Positions 25,728 through 34,335 of a DNA stretch of 64,000 nucleotides are shown here, in pieces. A model generated the notes under the pieces. That model worked only from the letters and a program-made list of their open reading frames with translations, was not told where the DNA came from and did no database searches. Position numbers and translations under genes: made by a program. The stretch is from Leadbettera azotonutricia ZAS-9 (lineage in GTDB: Bacteria; Spirochaetota; Spirochaetia; Treponematales; Breznakiellaceae): NCBI RefSeq assembly GCF_000214355.1, contig NC_015577.1:3277389-3341388 (forward strand), given 5' to 3'. The stretch's first letter is position 1. The number at the start of each line of letters is the position of its first letter.

Positions 25728-26593
25728 CCCTTCTCGTAAATAAACTTCTCCCCCAAAGCCGAGATATGAAACCGCTTCCAGGGGCAGAGCCGGTACATAT
25801 AATCTGCAAAGAGCGCCGGGTTTTCGCTGTTATTGCTGAACATATTGTAATGGGTGGGGATCACCAGATCTATGGGGATTGCCATGGCCAACTTTACCGA
25901 GTCAATGGCGCTCATATTCCCTATGCAATCTTCGGCTGTGCGCATCCAGTCAGTCCCATTGATGGGGAGCATGGCTATGTCCAGGGGGCCCAGGGCCTTG
26001 AGGGTTTCCACCAGGGCCGTGGTAACCCAGGTGTCCCCAGGGTGGTAAATTTTGAGGCCATCTGCTTCGATCACAAAGCCCAGGCTGGTGCAATCGCCAT
26101 TTGCGTCTTGTTCAGCCTCGTCCTGGATAAAACGGGTATGGACAGCGGCTACAGGATGCACAACAATGCCCCCAAGGCTGGTTTTTTCCCCTGCTTTTGC
26201 GCCAATAACCCTGGATTCATCGATTCCAGCCCTTATAAGCTTGTCCCGGCTGGGGTTGGGCACGATAAAGCGGGCCTTGGGACAGGCTTTTGCCAGGGGG
26301 ATGAGGGTTTCGAGGTTGAGGTGATCGCTATGGTCATGGGTACAAAACACATAATCGGCCTTTTGCGGCTCCTGGGGGCCAAAGGGGGCATCAAAACAAC
26401 GGCGGCTTTTCCCCTGGGCATCAAGAAAATCGTTGAGGATCACATCAAAATAGAGGGTCTCCCCGCCCAGATTCAGGGCAAAACCATGCTGCCCCAGGAA
26501 CCAGATATGGGCACTGTTGGGGTTCGGCTTTGACCCCCTGATTTCGTCCAAAAGGGCCTGCCCTTGCTTATACCAGCGGATTTTCCCATCCAT
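25724..26593 (-). CDS. Metallo-beta-lactamase fold hydrolase, UlaG-like lactonase
   Basis: The 289-residue protein contains the metal motif CTHDHSDHLN (about 85-94), HPGDTW (near 192) and a late THYNMF (near 248), as in L-ascorbate-6-phosphate lactonase UlaG. Such enzymes open a sugar-acid lactone in the cytoplasm. It is convergent with the epimerase gene, overlapping by 4 nt. Presence beside a UlaE-like isomerase and an epimerase suggests an ascorbate- or aldonolactone-like pathway, but no Ula PTS transporter is seen. Confidence 0.78.
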   Translation of the reverse strand: MDGKIRWYKQGQALLDEIRGSKPNPNSAHIWFLGQHGFALNLGGETLYFDVILNDFLDAQGKSRRCFDAPFGPQEPQKADYVFCTHDHSDHLNLETLIPLAKACPKARFIVPNPSRDKLIRAGIDESRVIGAKAGEKTSLGGIVVHPVAAVHTRFIQDEAEQDANGDCTSLGFVIEADGLKIYHPGDTWVTTALVETLKALGPLDIAMLPINGTDWMRTAEDCIGNMSAIDSVKLAMAIPIDLVIPTHYNMFSNNSENPALFADYMYRLCPWKRFHISALGEKFIYEKG

Positions 26594-26616
26594 TATTCAA
26601 ATCCCCTTAACAAATC

Positions 26617-26645
26617 TTGACTTTTCGTTATTACGGCTTTACACT
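26617..26645 (+). promoter_or_regulatory. Promoter of the PTS IIA gene, leaderless type
   Basis: TTGACT (26617-26622), 17 nt, TACACT (26640-26645), then 7 nt to ATG 26653. No ribosome-binding site fits, so transcription probably begins at or very near the start codon. Confidence 0.6.
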
Positions 26646-26652
26646 AGATATC

Positions 26653-27099
26653 ATGAACCTGAAAACAGTCTTAACCAAAGAAACCATCAGCCTCCACCTC
26701 AAGGGAACCAGCAAAGAAGAAATCATCAGTGAGCTTCTCGATATCCTGGTAGGGGCCAAAAAAATAGAGGATCGCCAGGCGGCCTTTACAGCCATCATGG
26801 ATCGTGAACAAAAAATGTCCACCGGCATGAAGCACGGCATCGCCATTCCTCACGGCAAGAGCCCCACCATTCACGATCTGGTAGCCTGTATTGGTGTATC
26901 CGATAACCCTGTGGAATTCGACGCCCTTGACCATGAGCCATGCCGGATCTTCATCATGACCCTTTCCCCGGTAGAAAAAACCGGACCCCACCTTCAGTTC
27001 CTTGCCGAAATCAGCCTGCTCTTCAAAAGCGCTGAAAAACGGCAGGAAATCCTGAACGCAGGGTCTTCCGAAGAAATACTCAAAGTACTTTCGGAATAA
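26653..27099 (+). CDS. ptsN: PTS system fructose-type/nitrogen IIA protein (PtsN-like)
   Basis: A 148-residue PTS EIIA type 2 domain, with the phosphorylated His in GIAIPHGKSP (about residue 61) and the N-terminal TKETISLHLKGTSKEEII helix. It would receive phosphate from HPr or NPr and act as a transferase or as a regulator; no IIB/IIC partner is encoded here, which favours regulation as in treponemes lacking complete PTS transport. The start ATG 26653 was chosen because the predicted -10 box ends 7 nt before it; a longer frame would run through the promoter. Confidence 0.85.
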   Translation: MNLKTVLTKETISLHLKGTSKEEIISELLDILVGAKKIEDRQAAFTAIMDREQKMSTGMKHGIAIPHGKSPTIHDLVACIGVSDNPVEFDALDHEPCRIFIMTLSPVEKTGPHLQFLAEISLLFKSAEKRQEILNAGSSEEILKVLSE

Positions 27100-27110
27100 C
27101 AGCCTCTTCC

Positions 27111-28301
27111 TTAATTCCCTATTTTACGCAGGGCATCTGCGGCCAGCCTTTTAACGCTGTCGGTCTGCTTGGGGTGCGCCTGTACCCGGAGAAGGACAGG
27201 GCGGGAGCTGGCACGGCCTGTAGCGCCGATATCACCCAGAGCGGGAATGATTACCCGGACCAATTGATCGTCGCTCCTTGTATTGGTGCCATCCACCACC
27301 CTCTGATGGAGGTTCAGGAGATACTCGGAAAGGAGCCTCGCTGAATCTTCCGAGGCCAGGGCCTTAAGGGCTTCCAGAGCTGCAAGCTGCTCATCCCTGT
27401 CGCCGTTTTTGTAGGACTTGTCGATCTGGGGATAAACTGCCGTGTCCTGGGTGCCGTAGCTGCGGATCATGGCGAGGGCCAGCTTCCGCATCTGGGAAAG
27501 TTCCAGGCGCTGGTGCACATCGCTTGTGGAGGCTATCCAGCCGGCGGTAAGGGCAGCCACCGCCACGGAAGCTTTATGCTCATCCGTGGATTGAGACCTT
27601 TGGCCAGTGCGCAGGGCCAGGTGCTTGATATCGTAGGCGTAGCCGGGGCTGGCCAGAATTTCCAGGAGGAATTCGGTGGGGTCATCCATGATATTGGGCA
27701 GGGAGACAGAAGCCTGGCTCTTGATGCGTTCAGCATACCAGCCTACAGAAGCAAAAAACACCGGGAGATACCCTGAAGGATCTTTGTAATTCTCCAGGGA
27801 AATTATAGCCCCATAGGCAATACGTTCAAAACGTTCCCGCATATCCCGGTCTGCCTGGGGCTGGGCATTCAGATCCTTGAGGAGCTGAACAACCTGGGGC
27901 AAAAGAGCCTTGTTCCCCGTCTGGCCCAGGGCTATCAGGGCATCAGACTTGACCAGGGCATTGGGGAAGTATTCCACAGTCTGCCAGAGGTTGCCTGCAG
28001 CGTCAGCGTACTTGGCCTCGCCAAGGCGGGTTGAAAGTATGCGGGCGGCGGCATCGGCTGCATCCCATTCGGAACGGGTCTTTAGATCCGGGAACTCCTT
28101 GATGAGCTTGTCCAGGGCCTTGGCGTAGAATTCCTCGGCCTCCGAAAGGGCTCCCTCGGAAACATTCTTTATGTAAACCAGCTGTTCTTCCACAGTATTA
28201 GCTTGGTCGAACATATCGGACCAGACAGCCACCTCTTCAGATTGCCCGAAGAGAGCCATCCCGGCAAAACCCAGTAAAACTACAATTAATATACGTTTCA
28301 T
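27111..28301 (-). CDS. Exported HEAT-repeat protein
   Basis: The 396-residue protein has a signal peptide (MKRILIVVLLGFAGMALFG, cleavage before QSEE) and helical repeats of HEAT/PBS-lyase type (for example LIALGQTGNKALLPQVVQLL and PALGDIGATGRASSRPVLL). Such repeats bind other proteins; this one would work in the periplasm. It is divergent from the GH5 gene and convergent with ptsN. The function is unknown. Confidence 0.7.
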   Translation of the reverse strand: MKRILIVVLLGFAGMALFGQSEEVAVWSDMFDQANTVEEQLVYIKNVSEGALSEAEEFYAKALDKLIKEFPDLKTRSEWDAADAAARILSTRLGEAKYADAAGNLWQTVEYFPNALVKSDALIALGQTGNKALLPQVVQLLKDLNAQPQADRDMRERFERIAYGAIISLENYKDPSGYLPVFFASVGWYAERIKSQASVSLPNIMDDPTEFLLEILASPGYAYDIKHLALRTGQRSQSTDEHKASVAVAALTAGWIASTSDVHQRLELSQMRKLALAMIRSYGTQDTAVYPQIDKSYKNGDRDEQLAALEALKALASEDSARLLSEYLLNLHQRVVDGTNTRSDDQLVRVIIPALGDIGATGRASSRPVLLRVQAHPKQTDSVKRLAADALRKIGN

Positions 28302-28310
28302 AGTGTTTTT

Positions 28311-28339
28311 ATTATGATATAGTAAGTTATTATTTTCAA
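28311..28339 (-). promoter_or_regulatory. Promoter of the HEAT-repeat gene
   Basis: TTGAAA (28334-28339), 17 nt, CATAAT (28311-28316), then 9 nt to ATG 28301. The 5' leader would be only 2-3 nt long, another near-leaderless case. Confidence 0.5.
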
Positions 28340-28348
28340 GGGAGAATT

Positions 28349-30214
28349 ATGAAAATACAAGGCCCCCATATATTCGACGATTCAGGCAGAACCCTGCTGC
28401 TCAGGGGGTGCAACCTGGGGGGCAGCTCCAAGCTCCCCTCCGCCCCCGTCGAAGCAGCCGGCCAGAACGCGCATTCCCTGGAAAACCCCGCCGAAGTTTC
28501 CTTTGTGGGCAGGCCTTTCCCCCTTGAGGAGGCAGAGGAGCGATTTGATCAACTCCGTTCCTGGGGCTTCACCTTTATCCGCTTTGTGCTTACCTGGGAA
28601 AGCCTGGAGCATGCAGGCCCAGGCATCTACGATGAATCCTATCTTGCCTATCTCCGAAAGCTCCTCATCATAGCGGAAAAAAAAGGAATCTCGGTCTTTA
28701 TGGATCCCCACCAGGACTCATGGAGCCGTTGGACCGGGGGCGATGGGGCCCCTGCCTGGACTTTGGAGAAGCTGGGCATGGATTTAAGCCGCCTGGACGA
28801 GACCGGGGCGGCCATTACCCGCCAGCATTATGAAGAAGTCCGCCGCAAGCCCTATCCCCGCATGATTTGGCCGGTCAATTACAACCGCTATGCTGCTTTT
28901 ACCCTCTTTACCCTCTTTTTTGCCGGCAATGCCTATGCCCCGGACCTGAAAATCGAGGGGCAAAGCGCCCAGGACTGGCTCCAGGAGCATTATTTCGCTG
29001 CTTTCAGGCACTGTTATCGGCGGCTCAAGAACTGCAAAGCCCTGGCAGGCTGGGGCGCCATGAACGAACCTCATCCGGGCCTCATCGGGTACAAGAACCT
29101 GGAAAACCTTGAAAATATCGTGGTGGCTTTTGGCGCTATGCCCAGCGCTTTCGAAGCCATGAAGGCGGCATCGGGGTATGCGGTTAAAGTCCCGGTCTGC
29201 GCCCCCTGGATCAAGGGCTATATAAAAAAGGGCAGCGAAACCATCAACCCCAAAGGGCTTTCGCTTTTCAAGGAAGGGTACGCCTGCCCCTGGAAGCAAG
29301 CCGGAATCTGGACGGACGAAGGCTGCCCGAAGCTTCTCAAAAAAGATCACTTTGCCTTGTATAAGGGGAAACCCGCAGATTTTGTGGAAGATTTTCTCAA
29401 GCCCTTCATCGTGAATTTTATTGACAGGATGAAGGAGGCGGACAGGCCCAGCCTCTTTTTTATAGAAGGCGTGAATAACGGGAGGCATCCCACCTGGTCG
29501 GCTGCTGACGGCGAGGGGGTGGTGAATGCCTTTCATCATTATGACGGCCCTACCCTTTTCCTCAAGTCCTTCCATCCGGGTTTTACGGCGGATCAGTTCA
29601 CAGGCAAAATAATCCTGGGTAGGAAAAAGGTCGCAGCCCTGTATGCCCAACAGCTTAAAGCGGCAAAAGACTGGACAAAGGCACAAATGGGGAATATGCC
29701 CAGCCTCCTTGGGGAATTCGGCCTTCCTTTCGACATGAACAATAGACGGGGGTATAAAACCGGCGATTACAGCCTCCACGAGGAGGCCCTGTCCCTTTAT
29801 TACGATGGGATAGACAAAAATCTCCTCCACTCCACTATCTGGAACTACACTGCGGACAGCACGCCCGAAGAAGGGGATCGCTGGAACGGGGAAGATCTTT
29901 CTATTATAAGCGGCGGCAAGCCCCGGGCCCTCAACGGCTGGAGGCGGCCCTACCCCATGGCAACAGCGGGCATGCCTCTCTCCATTGGGTGGGACAGGAA
30001 AACACGTTGCTTTAGCTACCGCTTTACGGCGGACCCAAAAATAGAAGCCCCCACGGAGATTTTCATTCCGTTGGAGTGTTTTGGAACCGATGTGGAAATT
30101 GCCACAACCTTAAAGCATGAATACAAGGGCGAAGAAGGAAGGCTCTATATTTATAATGAAGGCTTTGAAGGCGAAGCCGAGGTCAGCGTCCGCCCAGGGG
30201 CGCTAAAAGGCTGA
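28349..30214 (+). CDS. GH5 glycoside hydrolase, endoglycosylceramidase-like
   Basis: The 621-residue protein has the GH5 barrel with FIRFVLTWESLE (near 75), DPHQDSWSRW, the acid/base in MNEPHPG (near 239) and the nucleophile in GEFGLPFD (near 455). The DPHQDxWSR and the late SIGWDRKTRCF region with a small beta-sandwich recall endoglycosylceramidases and related GH5 enzymes. No signal peptide is seen, so it would act in the cytoplasm. AAGGGAG precedes the ATG by 5 nt. The natural substrate is uncertain; a beta-glycoside with a hydrophobic or glycan aglycone is possible. Confidence 0.8.
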   Translation: MKIQGPHIFDDSGRTLLLRGCNLGGSSKLPSAPVEAAGQNAHSLENPAEVSFVGRPFPLEEAEERFDQLRSWGFTFIRFVLTWESLEHAGPGIYDESYLAYLRKLLIIAEKKGISVFMDPHQDSWSRWTGGDGAPAWTLEKLGMDLSRLDETGAAITRQHYEEVRRKPYPRMIWPVNYNRYAAFTLFTLFFAGNAYAPDLKIEGQSAQDWLQEHYFAAFRHCYRRLKNCKALAGWGAMNEPHPGLIGYKNLENLENIVVAFGAMPSAFEAMKAASGYAVKVPVCAPWIKGYIKKGSETINPKGLSLFKEGYACPWKQAGIWTDEGCPKLLKKDHFALYKGKPADFVEDFLKPFIVNFIDRMKEADRPSLFFIEGVNNGRHPTWSAADGEGVVNAFHHYDGPTLFLKSFHPGFTADQFTGKIILGRKKVAALYAQQLKAAKDWTKAQMGNMPSLLGEFGLPFDMNNRRGYKTGDYSLHEEALSLYYDGIDKNLLHSTIWNYTADSTPEEGDRWNGEDLSIISGGKPRALNGWRRPYPMATAGMPLSIGWDRKTRCFSYRFTADPKIEAPTEIFIPLECFGTDVEIATTLKHEYKGEEGRLYIYNEGFEGEAEVSVRPGALKG

Positions 30215-30255
30215 ACCTGAAACCAGCAGCGTCTTCAGCTTCCGCTTCCTGGGCT

Positions 30256-30942
30256 TCAGCAAGCTTGAGGGCCTCGGCGAGGAAAGCATCCTCGATCTTC
30301 TGCTGGCGTTTGAGTATGCGGGAAATATAGTCCAGGGTGTTTTTGGGGTCCCCCGTTTCGTACCCGCCCTGTGCCTGCGTTATACATGGCTAAACCCGCT
30401 ACCTCAGTCCCTGCGTTATCCAGGCACCAGCGGAGATGGGAAAGGCCGTACCAGGCATTGATGCTGGGGTTATAGAAATCCTCTTCTTCAAGATCCGGGA
30501 AAGAGGCGCTGTTGAGCTGAAAAAGGCCCCGATCTATGGTAAGGTTGCGATTTTTTTTGTTGACAGCCCGGGGGTTATAGCAGCTTTCTTCCCAGCAGAG
30601 CGAAAAAGCCAGGGCCGGGGAGACACCGACGGCAGCGGCATTGCTTAAAACCACTGCCGCAAGCTCCCTGGAATTGGTGATCTTCTCAAAGAAAGCAACC
30701 ACCTGATCCCGGGTCGTTTCATTTCTGTAGGCGTCGAGTATGGTGTCGGCGTTTTCGTGGGCAGTAAAGCCCGAAACAGGGCCTGCCAATTCCCTGAAGA
30801 AAAGATTTTCCTTTTCAGCTTCGCTTAGCTCGGCGGCTATTTGCGCAGGTTTCTCCTCATAGGTACAGGAAAAGATTGATAAACTGATCAAGCCAACTGC
30901 CAAAAACACCCAAAAAACCGTAAAAATTTCTTTTGTCCTCAA
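30256..30942 (-). CDS. SLT-type lytic transglycosylase lipoprotein, frameshifted near the C-terminus
   Basis: The N-terminus is a lipoprotein signal (VGLISLSIFSC, Cys 26). The SLT domain carries the catalytic Glu in SLCWEESCYNPRA (near 122), RGLFQLNS (near 144) and AMYNAGTGRV (near 195). After GRVRNG the frame turns into unrelated sequence and stops at 30256. One base removed from the run of five G on the coding strand (30350-30354) restores a sensible tail (GDPKNTLDYISRILKRQQ and a charged helix) that ends at 30183 and overlaps the GH5 3' end. So the gene is either a pseudogene, phase-variable, or contains a sequencing error. Confidence 0.75.
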   Translation of the reverse strand: MRTKEIFTVFWVFLAVGLISLSIFSCTYEEKPAQIAAELSEAEKENLFFRELAGPVSGFTAHENADTILDAYRNETTRDQVVAFFEKITNSRELAAVVLSNAAAVGVSPALAFSLCWEESCYNPRAVNKKNRNLTIDRGLFQLNSASFPDLEEEDFYNPSINAWYGLSHLRWCLDNAGTEVAGLAMYNAGTGRVRNGGPQKHPGLYFPHTQTPAEDRGCFPRRGPQAC

Positions 30943-30987
30943 TATGCCCCTAATATACTGATAATTACGGCAAGGGTAAATAGCTTT

Positions 30988-32166
30988 TCACCCTGCCCTG
31001 GTCTCGATGCTCCTTACCCGGATTATGCCTTCAACAGCCTTAATCTGGTTCAGGGCATCCGGGGAGATCGCCTGCTCGGTATCGATGATGTTGTAGGCAT
31101 AGTCGTCCCGGTGGTGGTTGATGAGGTCGCCGATATTGATGCTGGCTGCGGCAAGTATCGTGGTGATCTGTCCCACCATGTTGGGGATATTGCGGTTCAC
31201 CACGAGGAGGCGGTAGGGCACCCGCTGGTCGAGCCTGCAGCGAGGCAGGTTCACCGCATTCTTGATGGCCCCGGATTCGAGGAAATCCATGATCTGCTGA
31301 ACCGCCATGACCGCGCAGTTGTCTTCGGCCTCGGGGGTAGACGCCCCCAGATGGGGGATGGAAATGACCTTGGGGCAGGCGAGAAGCTCAGCCGACGGGA
31401 AGTCCGTAACATAAGCCGCAAGCCACTCGGCATTGAGGGCGTCGATGATGTCCCCCTCGTTTACAAGGCCGCCCCGGGCAAGATTGATAATCCTGGCGTC
31501 CTTCTTCATAAAGCGGAATTTTTCAGCATCCAAAAGGCCCTTGGTAGTGTCAGCCAGGGGCAGGTGGAGGGTGATATAGTCGGATTTGGCAAGAAGCCCT
31601 TCCAGGGTGTCGGCCCGGACCACCGCACGGGAAAGGTTCCAGGCAGCCTCCACCGAAATGTAGGGGTCGTGGCCTATGACCTGCATGCCAAGAGCCACCG
31701 CGTCGTTTGCCACCATAACCCCGATAGCCCCGAGGCCAACCACTCCCAGGGTCTTGCCCTTGAGCTCGGGCCCTTCAAACTTGGATTTTCCCTTCTCCAC
31801 AAGGTCGGGCACTTCGTCGGCCTTGTCCGCTATGGTACGGCACCAGTTGATGCCCCCGATTATGTTGCGGGACGAGAGGAGCATGGCGGTGATGGCAAGC
31901 TCCTTGACCGCATTGGCATTCCCTCCGGGGGTATTGAAAACCGCAATGCCCCTGCTGCTGCATGCATCGACCGGAACGTTGTTGTAGCCCGCGCCGGCCC
32001 GGGCAATAGCCAGCACTGTGTCGGGTATCTCCACAGAGTGAAGATCGGCGCTCCGCACCAAAATGGCATCGGGGTTGGGTATCTCGCTGGCTACTTCGTA
32101 CTTGTCCCTGGGGAAAAGATCCAGCCCTATGGGGCTGATTTTATTCATGGTCCTGATTTTAAACAC
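30988..32166 (-). CDS. serA: D-3-phosphoglycerate dehydrogenase
   Basis: First enzyme of serine synthesis: oxidises 3-phosphoglycerate to 3-phosphohydroxypyruvate with NAD+. The 392-residue protein has GLGAIGVMVAND (Rossmann motif near 145), LARGGLVNEGDI (catalytic region with Arg) and HLGASTPEAEDN (catalytic His), and ends in an ACT domain (VGQITTILAAASINIGDL), which in this family senses serine. It is 33 nt after serC and is the last gene of the rex-serC-serA operon. Confidence 0.93.
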   Translation of the reverse strand: MFKIRTMNKISPIGLDLFPRDKYEVASEIPNPDAILVRSADLHSVEIPDTVLAIARAGAGYNNVPVDACSSRGIAVFNTPGGNANAVKELAITAMLLSSRNIIGGINWCRTIADKADEVPDLVEKGKSKFEGPELKGKTLGVVGLGAIGVMVANDAVALGMQVIGHDPYISVEAAWNLSRAVVRADTLEGLLAKSDYITLHLPLADTTKGLLDAEKFRFMKKDARIINLARGGLVNEGDIIDALNAEWLAAYVTDFPSAELLACPKVISIPHLGASTPEAEDNCAVMAVQQIMDFLESGAIKNAVNLPRCRLDQRVPYRLLVVNRNIPNMVGQITTILAAASINIGDLINHHRDDYAYNIIDTEQAISPDALNQIKAVEGIIRVRSIETRAG

Positions 32167-32199
32167 AAGCTGCTCCTTTGAAGCCGAAGGCTTCCCAGC

Positions 32200-33303
32200 C
32201 TAAAGGCTTCCCTCAAACTTTTCAGCAAATGCAATGAGGGCTTTAACCCCCTCGATGGGCATGGCGTTGTAGATGCTGGCCCTCATGCCCCCCACGAGGC
32301 GGTGGCCCGCCAGGTTCACCAATCCCGCAGCTCCCGCCTCTTTGACAAAGCGGGTCTCGATATCCTTGCGCTTTTCGGGATCGGTTTCCCTGGGTACAAA
32401 GGGGATATTCATGAGGCTCCGGCTGACCTTTTCCACAGGGGAGAGAAAGTGTTTTGATGATTCCAGATACGAATAGAAGAGATTGGCCTTTTCGCGGTTT
32501 TTTTGGGCAATAACCGAAACGCCCCCCAGGTTTTTGAGCCACTCAAGCACCAGCCCTATGATGTAGATGCCGTAGCAAGGCGGCGTATTGTACATGGAAG
32601 CTTCCGCAGCGTGGATGTCGTAGCGGAGCAGGGCCGGAGTCCAGGCCGGCGCATGGCCTATAAGATCCTCCCGGATTATAACCACCGTTGTCCCCGCAGG
32701 CCCCAAGTTCTTCTGGGCTCCGGCATAGAGCAGGCCGAATTTGGAGACATCCAGGGGCTCCGAAAGTATGCAGCTTGAAATATCCGAGATCAGGGGCACA
32801 GCCCCCGTGTCCGGAATGGAAGCCCACTTGGTACCCACAATGGTGTTGTTCAAGGTGATGTGATAGTAAGCCGCATCGGAATCGGCTTTGGGCGCAGCCG
32901 GGATGTAAGCGTAGGCCTTATCCTTGGACGAAGCGGGAATGGAAACCTCGGCATACTTGGCGGCCTCGTCGGAAGCTTTTTTTGCCCATACCCCCGTATC
33001 AATATAAACAGCCTTCTTTTTGGCGCTCCCTTGCTCCCCTGCCGCAAGATTGAGGGGGATCATGGAAAACTGAAGCGACGCCCCTCCCTGGAGGAAGAGA
33101 ACCTTATAATTGGAAGGAATCCCCATGAGTTCCCTGAGAAGGGCCTCGGTCCTTTCGAAGATGGGCTTATAGTCCTTGGAACGATGGCTCATCTCCATTA
33201 CCGACTGGCCTGTGCCGTTGGTATCGGTCATCTCTTTGGCGGCGCGTTCAAGCACCTCCAGGGGCAGGGCCGAAGGCCCGGGTGAAAAGTTGTATACACG
33301 CAT
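32200..33303 (-). CDS. serC: Phosphoserine aminotransferase
   Basis: PLP-dependent enzyme converting 3-phosphohydroxypyruvate to phosphoserine with glutamate. The 367 residues include FSPGPSALPLEVLERA at the N-terminus, GGASLQFSMIPLNL (near 75), and YAGAQKNLGPAG with the PLP-binding Lys (near 205). Downstream of rex by 51 nt and upstream of serA, it gives a two-step serine pathway under redox control. GGAG stands upstream of the ATG. Confidence 0.93.
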   Translation of the reverse strand: MRVYNFSPGPSALPLEVLERAAKEMTDTNGTGQSVMEMSHRSKDYKPIFERTEALLRELMGIPSNYKVLFLQGGASLQFSMIPLNLAAGEQGSAKKKAVYIDTGVWAKKASDEAAKYAEVSIPASSKDKAYAYIPAAPKADSDAAYYHITLNNTIVGTKWASIPDTGAVPLISDISSCILSEPLDVSKFGLLYAGAQKNLGPAGTTVVIIREDLIGHAPAWTPALLRYDIHAAEASMYNTPPCYGIYIIGLVLEWLKNLGGVSVIAQKNREKANLFYSYLESSKHFLSPVEKVSRSLMNIPFVPRETDPEKRKDIETRFVKEAGAAGLVNLAGHRLVGGMRASIYNAMPIEGVKALIAFAEKFEGSL

Positions 33304-33354
33304 GCAGAACTCCTTTTTAGCCTCCCCTGCGTAAGCAGGTTCTAAGCCGCTACT

Positions 33355-33975
33355 TTAATTTATGGCTATCGCCAAAGCTCTCAATTCATCCGCCACATAG
33401 ACGTTCCTCACCGCCACCGAGGGCGGCACGGTCAGAACCTGGGGCGCAAAATTCACAATGCCCCGTATCCCCGAAGCGGCCAGCTTCTCTGCCGCAGCCT
33501 GGGCGTTCTCCGCGGGAACGCAGAGCAGGGCAATCTCAATTTCGAAACGGCCAATCACCTCGCCCATCTTGTAGGCAGGGTACAGGGGAACAGGGGACTT
33601 CAGGATCTCCGTGCGGTTCACATTGGTGTCGAACCCTGCGGCAAGCTCAAAACCGCCGAATTCCATGGTTCCGCTGTTAAGGTATGCCGATCCCAGCCGC
33701 CCCAACCCAACTACGCAGAATTTCCGCCGCCGATCAAGGCCCAAAGCCCTGCTGATAGCCGGAAGCAGAACCTCAGGCGCATAACCCGAGGACGAACCCA
33801 CTGCAGCGCCCGTCTCATCGCCTCCAAGGTAGGAAATATCCTTCCTGATGGTATTGCTCGACCAGCCCGTGAGGGCTTCAATCTGGGCAGAGGTGAGAGG
33901 TTCCCCCGAATGTTCCAGTATCCTCATAAGGTGGAGAAGCCGTGCTTTTGCTACGAAAGGAATTAAAGGTGCCAG
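33355..33975 (-). CDS. rex: Redox-sensing transcriptional repressor Rex
   Basis: Rex binds NADH/NAD+ and represses fermentation and respiration genes. The protein has a winged helix (TSAQIEALTGWSSNTIRKDI) and a Rossmann domain (VVGLGRLGSAYL). An ATG-only reading (33927) gives 190 residues and no ribosome-binding site, and it lacks the first helix of Rex. In frame upstream, CTG 33975 has AGGAGG exactly 6 nt before it and adds PLIPFVAKARLLHL, which matches the conserved Rex N-terminus and yields the usual about 206 residues; it was therefore chosen. A perfect Rex operator overlaps the transcription start, so the gene should control itself. Confidence 0.85.
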   Translation of the reverse strand: MAPLIPFVAKARLLHLMRILEHSGEPLTSAQIEALTGWSSNTIRKDISYLGGDETGAAVGSSSGYAPEVLLPAISRALGLDRRRKFCVVGLGRLGSAYLNSGTMEFGGFELAAGFDTNVNRTEILKSPVPLYPAYKMGEVIGRFEIEIALLCVPAENAQAAAEKLAASGIRGIVNFAPQVLTVPPSVAVRNVYVADELRALAIAIN

Positions 33976-33987
33976 GCACCACCTCCT
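33973..33987 (-). promoter_or_regulatory. Ribosome-binding site and probable CTG start of rex
   Basis: AGGAGG (coding strand, 33982-33987) is followed after GGTGC-type 6 nt by CTG (33973-33975), in frame with rex. No ATG, GTG or TTG occurs in frame between it and ATG 33927. Confidence 0.6.
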
Positions 33988-34003
33988 GTGAAATATTTCA
34001 CAG
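33986..34003 (-). promoter_or_regulatory. Rex operator
   Basis: CTGTGAAATATTTCACAG is a perfect 18-bp palindrome containing TGTGAAATATTTCACA, the known Rex consensus. It starts 2 nt after the -10 box of the rex promoter, so bound Rex would block transcription start. Confidence 0.9.
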
Positions 34004-34005
34004 AT

Positions 34006-34034
34006 AGGATAGATAATTTGGGGAAATATGTCAA
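34006..34034 (-). promoter_or_regulatory. Promoter of the rex-serC-serA operon
   Basis: A perfect -35 TTGACA (34029-34034) and TATCCT (34006-34011) are spaced 17 nt apart on the minus strand. Confidence 0.8.
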
Positions 34035-34104
34035 GAGGAATTCACAAGATTTTATAAAAAAGCGAAGGCGCCGTACCTTTCCCTTGGCTGGTTTAAGCCT
34101 TTGG

Positions 34105-34119
34105 GTTAAACACTTTAAC
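34105..34119. promoter_or_regulatory. Palindrome GTTAAACACTTTAAC, site 1
   Basis: Perfect inverted repeat of 6 bp around CAC, about 70 bp upstream of the rex -35 box. The identical 15-mer occurs again at 34359-34373. The intergenic region 33976-34437 also holds A/T-rich DNA with no recognised gene. Confidence 0.6.
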
Positions 34120-34335
34120 TCGGTGGTATAAAAATTCATAAAAACGGTCAAAACAGCCATCAAAACAGAGTATTGATTCATTACCGGGAAGGTTTTACTA
34201 TACACGCTTGCAGGTATATCATGCCGGCAGACGGCTCTGCGGATAAAAATGTATGGTCTATCATGGATTTTACCCCGCCGATGGGCTGAAACACACCGTT
34301 GTTTATACCTGTTGAACAGTATGTTTATATGTTTG

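Noticed and set aside
30988-31010. GGCA.GGGT/ACCC.TGCC inverted repeat after serA as a terminator
   Set aside because: The stem has a bulge, overlaps the serA stop codon and is not followed by a T run on the transcribed strand.
33986-34034. Treating the Rex palindrome as a terminator hairpin
   Set aside because: It lies between promoter and gene, has no T run and matches the Rex consensus base for base.
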